DNA from: Paraburkholderia sacchari
Lineage (GTDB): Bacteria > Pseudomonadota > Gammaproteobacteria > Burkholderiales > Burkholderiaceae
Direction of reading: 5' to 3'
DNA: 64,000 nt
Assembly: GCF_000785435.2 (NCBI RefSeq)
Contig: NZ_JTDB02000009.1
Coordinates: forward strand, 62,001-126,000
Below the pieces are notes generated by a model, which saw only the letters and a list, made by a program, of their open reading frames with translations, ran no database searches and was not told the DNA's origin. The first letter of the stretch is position 1. Every line of letters begins with the position of its first letter. The position numbers were made by a program, and so were the translations under genes. This document shows positions 52,284 to 60,850 of this stretch, one piece after another.

Positions 52284-53218
52284 CGGGCGCGACGGCTAGC
52301 ACGAAAGTGGAGCGGCTCGAAGCGGCGGGGCCGCTGCCCGCGGCGACCGGCGAAAGCCCGGTGTGGCGCGCGGCGGAGCAGGCGCTGTACTGGGTGGACA
52401 TTCCGGCGAAGAAGATCGTGCGCGCGCAGATCGAAACGGGCCGGCGCACGGAATGGATGCTGCCGGAGCAGGTGGCGTGCATTGCCTTCAACCGCGACGG
52501 CGCGGTGCTTGCCGGTTGCGAAACGGGGCTGTTCGCGGTCACGCTCGATGACGCATCGGGCGCATCGAGCGGCGAGCCGCTGAAGGCGACGGTCCGCAAG
52601 CTCGCGGCGCCCGCTTTCCCGCGTGCCGGCATGCGCTTCAACGACGGCCGCTGCGACCGGCAAGGGCGCTTCTGGGCCGGCACGATGGTCATGGACATGG
52701 CCGCGGCCATCCCGGACGGCGCGCTGTACCGCTTCGACGCAAGCGGCGCGCTGTCCGCGCCGATTGTCGATGCGCTCATCACGCAGAACGGCCTTGGCTG
52801 GTCGCCGGACGGCGCGACGATGTATCTGTCCGATTCGCATCCGCTGCGCCGCCTGATCTGGGCGTTCGATTACGACATCGAATCGGGCGAGCCGCGCAAC
52901 CGCCGCGTGTTCGCCGATCTGCATCACTACGCGGGCCGACCCGACGGCGCAGCGGTGGACGCCGATGGCTGCTACTGGATCTGCGCGAACGATGCGGGGC
53001 TGCTGCTGCGCTTCACGCCGCAAGGCAAGCTCGACCGGCATATCGCCGTGCCGGCCGTGAAGCCGGCCATGTGCGCGTTCGGCGGCCGCGATCTCGATAC
53101 GCTGTTCGTCACGTCGATCCGGCCGGGCAATGGCGCAAGCGAGCACGACGGCCATGTGTTCGCGCTGCGGCCCGGCGTGAGCGGGCTGCCCGAGCCCGAA
53201 TTCGCAGGGAAACTGTAA
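52280..53218 (+). CDS. SMP-30/gluconolactonase-family lactonase
   Basis: The 312-residue six-bladed propeller has ATGESPVWRAAEQALYWVDIPAKKI (metal-binding Glu), MRFNDGRCDRQGRFWAGTM (Asn and Asp ligands), TQNGLGWSPDGATMYLSDSHPL and RPDGAAVDADGCYWICANDAG (Asp ligand). It would open the galactaro- or glucarolactone made by Udh. It is translationally coupled to udh and followed by a strong terminator at 53239-53270, so it ends the garD operon. Confidence 0.93.
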   Translation: MTGATASTKVERLEAAGPLPAATGESPVWRAAEQALYWVDIPAKKIVRAQIETGRRTEWMLPEQVACIAFNRDGAVLAGCETGLFAVTLDDASGASSGEPLKATVRKLAAPAFPRAGMRFNDGRCDRQGRFWAGTMVMDMAAAIPDGALYRFDASGALSAPIVDALITQNGLGWSPDGATMYLSDSHPLRRLIWAFDYDIESGEPRNRRVFADLHHYAGRPDGAAVDADGCYWICANDAGLLLRFTPQGKLDRHIAVPAVKPAMCAFGGRDLDTLFVTSIRPGNGASEHDGHVFALRPGVSGLPEPEFAGKL

Positions 53219-53238
53219 TCAGGCTTGCACGAAGCATG

Positions 53239-53270
53239 CGCCGGGAGGCTGTTCGACTCCCGGCGTTTTT
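53239..53270 (+). terminator. Intrinsic terminator of the garD-udh-lactonase operon
   Basis: CGCCGGGAG (53239-53247) and CTCCCGGCG (53257-53265) form a perfect 9-bp stem with a 9-base loop, followed by TTTTT (53266-53270), 20 bp after the lactonase stop. Confidence 0.93.
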
Positions 53271-53302
53271 CGTTTGCGGCGCCTCTTACGTCGTCATTAA
53301 TC

Positions 53303-53320
53303 ATCACTCATCGTACAACT
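53303..53320. promoter_or_regulatory. Hexuronate-regulon operator, distal copy of TRAP operon
   Basis: ATCACTCATCGTACAACT matches 14 of 18 positions of the reference operator. It is about 260 bp upstream of the TRAP substrate-binding gene and just after the terminator of the preceding operon. Confidence 0.6.
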
Positions 53321-53514
53321 AGACTGGGGGAATTACCTCGGTTCGGGTTCCTCTTTAAAAGAACAACATCTCGCGAACCGCTTCGAATGGTATCGCCGAG
53401 TCCTGCGCAACAGGCGCGGATATTGGCGAAATGTGGCTTCGGTAATGGTTGCCGGGAGAGTTTCTGTGCGGGTAAATACCGTCTGTACAAGTGAAAAGTG
53501 CTTTTATAGACTTC

Positions 53515-53532
53515 ATACGTCGTCGTACAACA
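53515..53532. promoter_or_regulatory. Hexuronate-regulon operator, proximal copy of TRAP operon
   Basis: ATACGTCGTCGTACAACA differs from the reference operator at one base. It lies 48 bp upstream of the TRAP substrate-binding gene. The two copies, about 210 bp apart, could support looping. Nothing else is seen in the 53219-53580 gap. Confidence 0.75.
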
Positions 53533-53580
53533 TATCAGACCCAACAGATCGCTTTCGTCCGGATTAAAAGGAAAGTCACG

Positions 53581-54573
53581 ATGAACAAGAAGCTTGCATC
53601 TTCCCGTGTTTCGATGATCGTTGCCGCCGCAGCGCTGGCGTTCGGCACGATGTCGGCTCAAGCGCGCGTGTTCCGCGTTTCGGACGTGCATGGCGACAAC
53701 TATCCGACCAACATGGCCGTGAAGTACATGGGCGAGGAAATCAGCAAGGCGACCGACGGCAAGGACAAGGTGAAGGTGTTCGGCAACAGCGCGCTCGGCT
53801 CCGAGAACGACACCATCGACCAGGTGCGCATTGGCGCGCTCGACATGGCGCGCGCGAACGGCGCGGCGTTCAACGAGATCGTGCCCGAATCGATGATCCC
53901 GTCGCTGCCATTCCTGTTCCGCGACATCGACCATTTCCGCAAGGTGATGTACGGCCCCGAAGGCCAGAAGATTCTCGACGCGTTTACCGCGAAGGGCATG
54001 ATTGCGCTGACGTTCTATGAGAGCGGCGCGCGCTCGATGTACGCGAAGAAGCCGATCAAGTCGCCGTCCGACATGAAGGGCCTGAAAGTGCGCGTGCAGC
54101 CGTCCGACCTGATGGTCGACGAAATCAAGGCGATGGGCGGCACGCCGACCCCGATGCCGTTCGCGGAGGTCTACACGGGCCTGAAGACCGGTCTAGTCGA
54201 CGGAGCGGAAAACAATTTGCCATCCTACGAAGAAACCAAGCACTTCGAAGTAGCCCAGGTGTACTCGGAAACCCGGCATTCGATGACGCCGGAAGTGCTG
54301 GTGTTCTCGAAGAAGGTGTGGGATACGCTGACGCCGCAGGAGCAGCAGATCATCAAGAAGGCGGCAGCCGACTCGGTGCCGTACTACCAGAAGCTGTGGA
54401 CCGCGCGTGAAGCCGAGGCGCAGAAGACGGTCACGAAGGGCGGCGCCACCATCGTCACGGCTTCGCAGATCGACCGTCCCGCGTTCGTGAAGGTCATGCA
54501 GCCGGTTTGGGCGAAGTACGAGAAGACGCCCCAAATGAAGCAGATCGTCGACGAGATCGAGGCAGTCAAGTAA
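53581..54573 (+). CDS. TRAP transporter substrate-binding protein (DctP family)
   Basis: The 330-residue periplasmic protein has a signal peptide (SSRVSMIVAAAALAFGTMSAQA) and the DctP-family fold: VSDVHGDNYPTNMAVKYMGEEI, GDDT-type GSENDTIDQVRIGALDMARANGA, SLPFLFRDIDHFRKVM, ALTFYESGARSMYAKKPIKSPSDMKGLKVRVQPSDLMVDEIKAMGGTPTPM (the Arg that contacts the substrate carboxylate) and GLVDGAENNLPSYEETKHFE. The context of uronate dehydrogenase and lactonase implies D-galacturonate or D-glucuronate as ligand. Two operators lie upstream. Confidence 0.94.
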   Translation: MNKKLASSRVSMIVAAAALAFGTMSAQARVFRVSDVHGDNYPTNMAVKYMGEEISKATDGKDKVKVFGNSALGSENDTIDQVRIGALDMARANGAAFNEIVPESMIPSLPFLFRDIDHFRKVMYGPEGQKILDAFTAKGMIALTFYESGARSMYAKKPIKSPSDMKGLKVRVQPSDLMVDEIKAMGGTPTPMPFAEVYTGLKTGLVDGAENNLPSYEETKHFEVAQVYSETRHSMTPEVLVFSKKVWDTLTPQEQQIIKKAAADSVPYYQKLWTAREAEAQKTVTKGGATIVTASQIDRPAFVKVMQPVWAKYEKTPQMKQIVDEIEAVK

Positions 54574-54743
54574 ATCCCGCGTCCCGGACGCAACCCGCAT
54601 CAATCCGTTTTTGGCAGGCGCGGCGCGAATGCCCTTGCAGGAAACCTGCGGGCGACGCGCCGTGCTTTGCCGCGCGCGCTGGATGCGTCTTGAGACGACT
54701 GCCGAATGTTCGCGACAGTGCTGTCGCAAGAAGGACAGGGTCA

Positions 54744-55223
54744 ATGAATTTACTGAAACGCCCCAACGATTTTCTTTTTCGCGTGCTGGTGGTCGTAGCG
54801 GCGGTGAGCCTCGCCGCGCTGTGCGCGCTCGTGATCTACAGCGTGGTGATGCGCTACGTCTTTGCCGACGCGCCCGATTTCGTCGAGCCCATCGCACTGC
54901 TGCTCGTCATTGTGATCGCAACGTTCGGCGCGGCGCTGCGCGTGCGCGAAGGCGGTCACATCGGGCTCGACTCGTTCGTGAAGAAGCTGCCGCCGAAGGG
55001 CCAGACGGTCGTGGCGGCCATTCAGCATGTCTGTCTGATCGCTTTCGCGGTGGCGACTCTTGTCGGCTGTCTGGAGATGGCGGAAACCACGCGGCACGAC
55101 CGGATTCCGATTCTCGGTTTGCCGGAAGGGCTGCGCTACTGCATTCCGATCGTAGCCAGCGTCTGCATTGCGATGTTCTCGACCGAGCATCTGCTCGCGC
55201 TCTTTGCCCGGAAACACAAGTAG
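54744..55223 (+). CDS. TRAP transporter small permease (DctQ family)
   Basis: The 159-residue protein has four hydrophobic segments. VVMRYVFADAPDFVEPIALLLVIVIATFGAALRVREGGHIGLD contains the DctQ-family 'RYxF ... R.G.HI..D' signature. It forms the inner-membrane complex with the large permease 6 bp downstream. The 170-bp gap after the binding-protein gene contains GCAGG-AAA-CCTGC (54637-54649), which could form a hairpin and lower permease expression relative to the binding protein, as in many TRAP operons. Confidence 0.93.
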   Translation: MNLLKRPNDFLFRVLVVVAAVSLAALCALVIYSVVMRYVFADAPDFVEPIALLLVIVIATFGAALRVREGGHIGLDSFVKKLPPKGQTVVAAIQHVCLIAFAVATLVGCLEMAETTRHDRIPILGLPEGLRYCIPIVASVCIAMFSTEHLLALFARKHK

Positions 55224-55229
55224 AAAAAT

Positions 55230-56582
55230 ATGGAACTCGCCCTTCTAACAGCCAGTTTTCTCGTTTTCCTCCTTCTCGGGGTGCCGGTCTCATTCGCGCT
55301 CGGGCTGTCCTGCGTCCTCACGTATTTATACGAAGGATTGCCAACGGCTACCGCGATGCAGTCGATGATCTCGGGCATGAATGCGTTCTCGTTCCTCGCG
55401 GTGCCGTTCTTCATTTTCTCGGGCGAGTTGATGCTCCACGGCGGCATTGCCGACCGCATCCTGCGCTTCGCGCAGGCGACCGTGGGCCATTTCCGCGGCG
55501 GCCTCGGCATGGCCAACGTGGTGGCCTGCACCTTGTTCGGCGGCGTGTCGGGCTCGCCCACCGCCGATACCTCGGCGATGGGCGGCGTGGTGATCCCGCT
55601 GATGAAGCGCGAAGGCTACAGCGCAGCATATGCGGTCAACGTGACGACGCATTCGTCGCTCGCCGGCGCGCTGATGCCGACCTCGACGAACATGATCATC
55701 TACGCGTTCGCGGCCCAGGGCGTAAGCGGCTCGCTCAACGGCGCGCAGATGAGCGGCGTGTCGATCGGCGATCTGCTGTTCTCGGGGCTCTTGCCGGTGC
55801 TGTGGGTGATGGGCCTCGTGCTGATCGCCGCTTACTGGCAGGCGGTGAAGTTCGGCTATCCGCGCCGTGCGGACGGTTCGACCGAACTGCAGCGTTTTCC
55901 GGGCTGGATGGCGGTGCTGCGCACGTTCATTGGCGCGCTGCCGGGCCTGATGGTCATCGCGATCATTCTGTTCTGCGTGGCGCGCGGGATCGCCACCGCG
56001 ACGGAGGCGGCCGCGATTGCCGTGGCGTATTCGCTGATTCTGACCATCGTGGTGTACCGCTCGATGTCGCTGGCGAAGCTCGGCCACGCGCTCGGCAAAG
56101 CGGCAAAAACGACCGGCGTGGTGCTGCTGCTGATTGGCGTGTCGAACATGCTGCGCTTTCAAATGGCTTACCTCGAAATTCCGGATTCGATCGAGCGCAT
56201 GCTCGACGGCGCGACTTCGATGCCGTGGCTGATGCTTCTGTACATCAACATCATTCAGGTGTTTCTCGGCACGTTCGTCGATATGGCGGCGCACATCCTG
56301 ATCACGACGCCGCTGTTTCTGCCGATGGCCATGCACAACGGCGTGGGGCCCGTGCAGTTCGGCATCATGATCCTGCTGAACTGCGCGCTCGGCCTCGTGC
56401 ATCCGCCGATTGGCTCGGTGCAGTTCATCGGTTGCGCGATCGGCAATGTGTCTATTGGTGAAACCACCAAGGTCGCCTGGCCGTATTACCTCGCTATCTT
56501 CTCGGCCATCAATATCGTCACCTACGTCCCGTGGTTTTCGACCTGGTTGCCGAGCCTGATCAACGGCCACCCGGTGTATTGA
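55230..56582 (+). CDS. TRAP transporter large permease (DctM family)
   Basis: The 450-residue membrane protein has about 12 spans and DctM-family motifs: SFLAVPFFIFSGELMLHGGIADRIL, GGLGMANVVACTLFGGVSGSPTADTSAMGGVVIPLMKREGY (the first conserved loop), HSSLAGALMPTSTNMIIYA, and VFLGTFVDMAAHILITTPLFLPMAMHNGVGPVQFGIMILLNCALGLVHPPIGSVQFIGCAIG (the second half-site). It uses the Na+ gradient to import the acid handed over by the binding protein. Last transport gene before the porin. Confidence 0.95.
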   Translation: MELALLTASFLVFLLLGVPVSFALGLSCVLTYLYEGLPTATAMQSMISGMNAFSFLAVPFFIFSGELMLHGGIADRILRFAQATVGHFRGGLGMANVVACTLFGGVSGSPTADTSAMGGVVIPLMKREGYSAAYAVNVTTHSSLAGALMPTSTNMIIYAFAAQGVSGSLNGAQMSGVSIGDLLFSGLLPVLWVMGLVLIAAYWQAVKFGYPRRADGSTELQRFPGWMAVLRTFIGALPGLMVIAIILFCVARGIATATEAAAIAVAYSLILTIVVYRSMSLAKLGHALGKAAKTTGVVLLLIGVSNMLRFQMAYLEIPDSIERMLDGATSMPWLMLLYINIIQVFLGTFVDMAAHILITTPLFLPMAMHNGVGPVQFGIMILLNCALGLVHPPIGSVQFIGCAIGNVSIGETTKVAWPYYLAIFSAINIVTYVPWFSTWLPSLINGHPVY

Positions 56583-56669
56583 TTCTGGTTGTTCCAACCA
56601 CGTTGGCTTTCACACTCAGCGGCATTTATTCAGGACCGCATAAATAGAGTTTCTAATAGAGGAGAAGAT

Positions 56670-57869
56670 ATGAAAAAGACACTGTTGGCTTCGGCTCTGG
56701 GGTTGGTCGCTCTGGGCGCCCATGCGCAAAGCAGCGTGACGTTGTACGGTATCGTCGATACGGGGATTGGCTATCAAAGCAGCTCGGCGGCGTTGGGCTC
56801 GAACTCGGGCGGCCGCTCGGTGGTCAAGATGAACAACGGCATCTGGGCCGGCAGCCGTTTCGGTTTGAAGGGCGCGGAAGATCTGGGCGGCGGCACGAAG
56901 ACGATCTTCCAGTTGGAAGAGGGATTCAACAGCGCGAACGGCGCACAAGCCGTGACGGGTCTGATGTTCAACCGCCAGGCGTGGGTGGGCTTGACGGACA
57001 AGCGCTTCGGTACGCTGACGGCTGGCCGCCAGTACACCTCGTATTACACGCTGCTTTCGCCGTACAGCCCGACCACGTGGCTGACCGGCGCCTATGGCGC
57101 GCACCCGGGCGATATCGACTCGCTCGATACGCTGTACCGCGTGAACAACTCGCTCGTCTATACGTCGCCGACCATCGCCGGCTTCACGGTGAGCGGCTCG
57201 TACGCGCTCGGCGGCACGCCGGGCAGCACGGGCGCCGGCCAGACGTGGAGCGTGGCGGCACAGTACCTGAATGGCCCGGTGGGCATTGCGGCGGGCATCC
57301 AGCGCATCGACAACGGCAACTCGAACGGCGGCGCATGGGGTGCGAACTCCACCGCGTCGAACAACGGCTCGCAGCCGGGCGTCTCGGCCATCAACAATGG
57401 TTTCCAGACCGCGGCCAAGCAGCAGCGCGTCGCGGTGACGGGAGGCTACGCATTCAATTCGCAGTGGGATATTTCGCTCTCGTACTCGAACGTGCAATAC
57501 GCGGCGGGCACGGCTTCGCTGTTCCATGGCACGCAGATCTGGAACACGGCAGGCGCCGTGCTGCACTGGAAGCCGACCACGGCGCTGGACCTGGCCGCTG
57601 GCTATAGCTACACCGCCGCGACGCTGTCGAACGGCATCACCAGCGCGGCAAGCTACAACCAGTTCAACCTCTCGCAGTACTACGCATTGTCCAAGCGCAC
57701 CGGCCTGTATGCGCTGGAAGCGTATCAGCGCGCGAACGGCCAGACGCTGGGCACGAACGGCAAGACCATCATCAACGCCACGGCGGCCATCGGCGACGGC
57801 CAGAACAATTCGCCTTCGTCGTCGCGCAGCATGGTTGGGGTTGGCGTGGGCATCATCCACCGCTTCTAA
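56670..57869 (+). CDS. Outer-membrane porin (beta-proteobacterial general porin)
   Basis: The 399-residue protein has a signal peptide (KKTLLASALGLVALGAHA, cleaved before QSSVTLYG) and the 16-strand trimeric porin pattern of Burkholderiaceae: SSVTLYGIVDTGIGYQSS, SRFGLKGAEDLGGGTKTIFQLEEGF, FNRQAWVGLTDKRFGTLTAGRQYTSYY, and a C-terminal GVGVGIIHRF strand ending in Phe. It is 87 bp downstream of the TRAP permease and may give uronates passage through the outer membrane. Confidence 0.95.
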   Translation: MKKTLLASALGLVALGAHAQSSVTLYGIVDTGIGYQSSSAALGSNSGGRSVVKMNNGIWAGSRFGLKGAEDLGGGTKTIFQLEEGFNSANGAQAVTGLMFNRQAWVGLTDKRFGTLTAGRQYTSYYTLLSPYSPTTWLTGAYGAHPGDIDSLDTLYRVNNSLVYTSPTIAGFTVSGSYALGGTPGSTGAGQTWSVAAQYLNGPVGIAAGIQRIDNGNSNGGAWGANSTASNNGSQPGVSAINNGFQTAAKQQRVAVTGGYAFNSQWDISLSYSNVQYAAGTASLFHGTQIWNTAGAVLHWKPTTALDLAAGYSYTAATLSNGITSAASYNQFNLSQYYALSKRTGLYALEAYQRANGQTLGTNGKTIINATAAIGDGQNNSPSSSRSMVGVGVGIIHRF

Positions 57870-57895
57870 TGCCGCTTCTAATCGCTTGAGCGGAG

Positions 57896-57918
57896 GTGGC
57901 GGCGTGGTTGGCCGCCAC
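57896..57918. terminator. Possible terminator hairpin after the porin
   Basis: GTGGCGGC (57896-57903) and GCCGCCAC (57911-57918) form a perfect 8-bp stem with a 7-base loop, 27 bp after the porin stop. There is no T-tract, so it may work only with help. A short duplication of CGCTTCTAAT covers the porin stop. Confidence 0.45.
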
Positions 57919-58021
57919 TCCCGCCTCACGCTTGCTGCCACGTTGCAAGCTCCTTGAACGGGACACGCGATGGCCGGGGGACGGACGACAAGACGACTCA
58001 GGGTCCGCCCCCCCGGAAGGC

Positions 58022-58771
58022 TTAGAGCTGGCTCATGCCGCCATCGACGATGATTTCCGTGCCGACGATAAAGGCCGATTCAGGCGCCGACAAATGCAGC
58101 ACCGTCGAAGCGATCTCCGCCGGCTCGCCGAAGCGGCCCAGCGGCACCTGGGTCTGGATCTGCGCAACGGTAGCCGATAGCGTGTCGGCATCCATGCCGA
58201 GCTTGCCGTGCAGCGGCGTCGTCACCGGCCCCGGGCTGACTACGTTTACGCGAATGCCCGAACCGATCAGTTCTCCCGAGAGCGTCTTCGCCAGCGAGAT
58301 CAGCGCGGCCTTGCTGGCGGCATACACGGAGGACATCGGCATGCCGATGCGTGCGTTGATCGAGCCGTTCAGCACGATCGAGGTCCCTTGATTGAGCAGC
58401 GGCAGCAGCGCCTGAATCTGGAAGTACGCGCCTTTCACGTTGGCGTTGAAAGTGGCGTCCCAGAGCGCCTCGTCCACATCGGGCAGCGTCGCAAATTTGG
58501 CGACGCCGGCGTTGATGAACACGGCATCCAGGCGGATGCCTTCCTCGGACAATTGGCGGGCCAGGTCGCGCGCGGCTTGCACGGTGCCGGTTTCGTTGCG
58601 GATGGCGAGCGCGTTGCCGCCCAGCGTGGCGCGTGCGGTTTCCAGCGTGGCCGCGTCGCGGCCGGTGATGACCACGCGCGCCCCTTCCCGGGCGAAAGCC
58701 TGAGCGGCCGCCAGACCGATGCCGCTGTTGCCGCCAGTGACCAGAACAGTTTTGCCTTCGAAGCGATTCAT
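58022..58771 (-). CDS. SDR-family oxidoreductase
   Basis: The 249-residue classical short-chain dehydrogenase has TGGNSGIGLAAAQAFAREG (cofactor loop), INAGVAKFATLPDV, LNGSINARIGMPMSSVYAASKAAL (Ser-Tyr-Lys) and VSPGPVTTPLHGKLG. The Arg in VVITGRDAATLE suggests NADP preference. Substrate unknown. Start ATG 58771 is chosen (MNRFEGKTVLVTGG). It is divergent from a LysR regulator with a 113-bp gap, the usual arrangement for a regulated target. Confidence 0.93.
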   Translation of the reverse strand: MNRFEGKTVLVTGGNSGIGLAAAQAFAREGARVVITGRDAATLETARATLGGNALAIRNETGTVQAARDLARQLSEEGIRLDAVFINAGVAKFATLPDVDEALWDATFNANVKGAYFQIQALLPLLNQGTSIVLNGSINARIGMPMSSVYAASKAALISLAKTLSGELIGSGIRVNVVSPGPVTTPLHGKLGMDADTLSATVAQIQTQVPLGRFGEPAEIASTVLHLSAPESAFIVGTEIIVDGGMSQL

Positions 58772-58884
58772 GATGTTTCTCCAGTGGAAAATTTGAACTT
58801 CAACCATTGCGTGAGTGCAGTATGGACGCGGGATAGCGGTTTGCCATACGATCGGACCGATAAACTCGTTCGAAGGAATTGCAC

Positions 58885-59802
58885 ATGTTGTCGGAAGACG
58901 AATTGGCCCTGCTGGAGGCCATCCGCGATGCAGGCAGCCTGTCGCGCGCGGCGGCGCGGCTGGGCAAGGCGCCCTCGACCGTGTCGCACGCCGCGCGGCA
59001 GCTCGAGCAACGCTTCGACGCGCTGCTGTTCGACCGCCGCCGTTACCGTTTGCAGTTGACGCGCGCGGGCGAGGTGCTCACCGAAGAAGCCGCGCGGCTC
59101 GCACAGGACGTCTCGCGCGTCACGCAGCGCGTGCGCCAGGTGGCCAACGGCTGGGAGGACCGGTTGTGGATCGTGACCGACGAGCTGATGGAATTCGAAA
59201 CGCTCATGCCGGTCATGCATGCCTTCGACAAGCTCGAATCCGGGGTGGCCCTGCGCGTCACGCATGAAGTCCTGGCTGGCACCTGGGAGGCGCTGCGCGA
59301 CGGCAGGGCCGATCTGGTCATCGGCGCGACCAACGAGCCGCCGGCGATTCCCAATCTTGGGTGGTTCGAACTGGGCGTGGTCGAGTGGGTGTTCGCGATT
59401 GCGCCCCGGCATCCGCTCGCGGCGTCGCGGGAACCGCTGACGCGCGAGGACATCGCCCGGCACCGCGCGGTGGTGGTGGCCGACTCGTCGCGCTTTACGG
59501 CGGGCCGCGCGTACGGCACCGTGGGCGGGCAGCGTTCGCTGGCCGTGCCTTCCATGCGCGCCAAGACGCAGGCGCAGCGCGATGGGCTCGGGATTGGCTG
59601 GTTGCCCCGGCATCGCGTGGCAACGCTGCTCAAGCGCGGCGAACTGGTGGAAAAGCGCACCGCCAATCCGCGCGAGCCTAACGTGCTGTATGTCGGTTGG
59701 CGTAACGAGCATGAGGGCCGCGCGCTGCAATGGTGGCTGGAGCAGTTGAGGGATGCGCGGCTGGCGAGACGCCTGGTGCGCGGAGTCGATGCGTACGCCT
59801 AA
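58885..59802 (+). CDS. LysR-family regulator
   Basis: The 305-residue protein has an N-terminal winged helix (ELALLEAIRDAGSLSRAAARLGKAPSTVSHAARQLEQRFDALLFDRRRYRLQLTRAGEVL) and a periplasmic-binding-like effector domain (LWIVTDELMEF onwards). ATG 58885 follows GAAGGA; a TTG two codons upstream is also open. The divergent SDR gene is the probable target. The 3' end overlaps that of the convergent dehydrogenase gene by four bases. Confidence 0.94.
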   Translation: MLSEDELALLEAIRDAGSLSRAAARLGKAPSTVSHAARQLEQRFDALLFDRRRYRLQLTRAGEVLTEEAARLAQDVSRVTQRVRQVANGWEDRLWIVTDELMEFETLMPVMHAFDKLESGVALRVTHEVLAGTWEALRDGRADLVIGATNEPPAIPNLGWFELGVVEWVFAIAPRHPLAASREPLTREDIARHRAVVVADSSRFTAGRAYGTVGGQRSLAVPSMRAKTQAQRDGLGIGWLPRHRVATLLKRGELVEKRTANPREPNVLYVGWRNEHEGRALQWWLEQLRDARLARRLVRGVDAYA

Positions 59803-60794
59803 CTGAATTTCACCTCGTTCTTCAATTCCTGCTTGTTCTCGAAATCGGTAATGCTTTCCACCGTGGTTTCGCAGATGGTCGTCAATGCCTCGCGCGTGAG
59901 GTAGGCCTGGTGCCCGGTAACGATCACATTGGGAAACGACACGAGGCGCTGGAAGATGTCGTCGGTGATGATCTCGCTGGAGAGATCGCGGAAGAACAGG
60001 TCCGCCTCCTGTTCATAAACATCGATTCCCAGGCCGCCTAGCTGGCCGCTCTTCAAGGCCTCGATGGCGGCTTCCGTGTCGATCAGTCCGCCCCGGCTCG
60101 TATTGATCAGGATGGCGCCGGGCTTCGTGCGCTTGAGCGTCTGCGAGTTGATGATGTGATACGTCTCGGGCGTCAGCGGGCAATGCAGCGAAATCACGTC
60201 GGCCTGCTCGGCGAATTCGCCTGCTGTTGCGTAGCTCAGGCCAAGCGCTTCGAAATGGGGCGATGGATAGGGATCGAAGCCAATCACCTTGCAGCCGAAG
60301 CCGAGCATGATCTTCGCAAACACACAGCCGATCTGCCCCGTTCCCACCACCACGACCGTCTTGCCATGCAGGTCGAAGCCGGTCAGGCCATCGAGCGAGA
60401 AATTCGAATCGCGCGTGCGGTTATAGGCGCGGTGGACCTTGCGGTTGATCGCGAGCAGCAGCGCCACCGCGTGCTCGGCCACCGAGTACGGCGAGTACGT
60501 GACCACGCGCACGACTTTCATGCCGAGCCGCGCTGCGGCTTCCAGATCGACATTGTTGAAGCCCGTGCAGCGCAACGCGAGCAAACGCGTGCCGCCCTTG
60601 TGCAGCGCTTCGAGCACTTGTGCACCTGCGCGGTCGTTGACGAAGATGCACACCGCGCCGTAGCCCGCCGCAAGACCGACGCTGTCCATATCGAGCGGGA
60701 CGTCGAAGTAGTGCAGATCGTGTTGCGCGGCCCGGTTGGCCTCGTCGAGAAACTGGCGCTCATAGCGCGTCGAACTGAAAATCGCTACATCCAT
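59799..60794 (-). CDS. ldhA: D-lactate dehydrogenase-like 2-hydroxyacid dehydrogenase
   Basis: The 331-residue enzyme of the D-isomer 2-hydroxyacid dehydrogenase family resembles fermentative LdhA: ALRCTGFNNVDLEAAARLG, SPYSVAEHAVALLLAINRKVHRAYNRTRDSNFSLDGL, VVGTGQIGCVFAKIMLGFGCKVIGFDPY (NAD loop), INTSRGGLIDTEA, GIDVYEQEADLFF (Glu) and TGHQAYLTREAL (catalytic His). It would reduce pyruvate to D-lactate, regenerating NAD+. Start 60794 follows the family. No FNR box is visible upstream. It is 56 bp downstream of the AspT-type transporter. Confidence 0.92.
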   Translation of the reverse strand: MDVAIFSSTRYERQFLDEANRAAQHDLHYFDVPLDMDSVGLAAGYGAVCIFVNDRAGAQVLEALHKGGTRLLALRCTGFNNVDLEAAARLGMKVVRVVTYSPYSVAEHAVALLLAINRKVHRAYNRTRDSNFSLDGLTGFDLHGKTVVVVGTGQIGCVFAKIMLGFGCKVIGFDPYPSPHFEALGLSYATAGEFAEQADVISLHCPLTPETYHIINSQTLKRTKPGAILINTSRGGLIDTEAAIEALKSGQLGGLGIDVYEQEADLFFRDLSSEIITDDIFQRLVSFPNVIVTGHQAYLTREALTTICETTVESITDFENKQELKNEVKFS

Positions 60795-60850
60795 GATGGG
60801 CTCCGCTGAATCTGCAACTCGAGATCTTTTCATGCATTACGTGCTTGCAT

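Noticed and set aside
54611..56461. 616-codon plus-strand frame over the TRAP permease genes
   Set aside because: The DctQ and DctM frames show family motifs; this one is an out-of-frame shadow.
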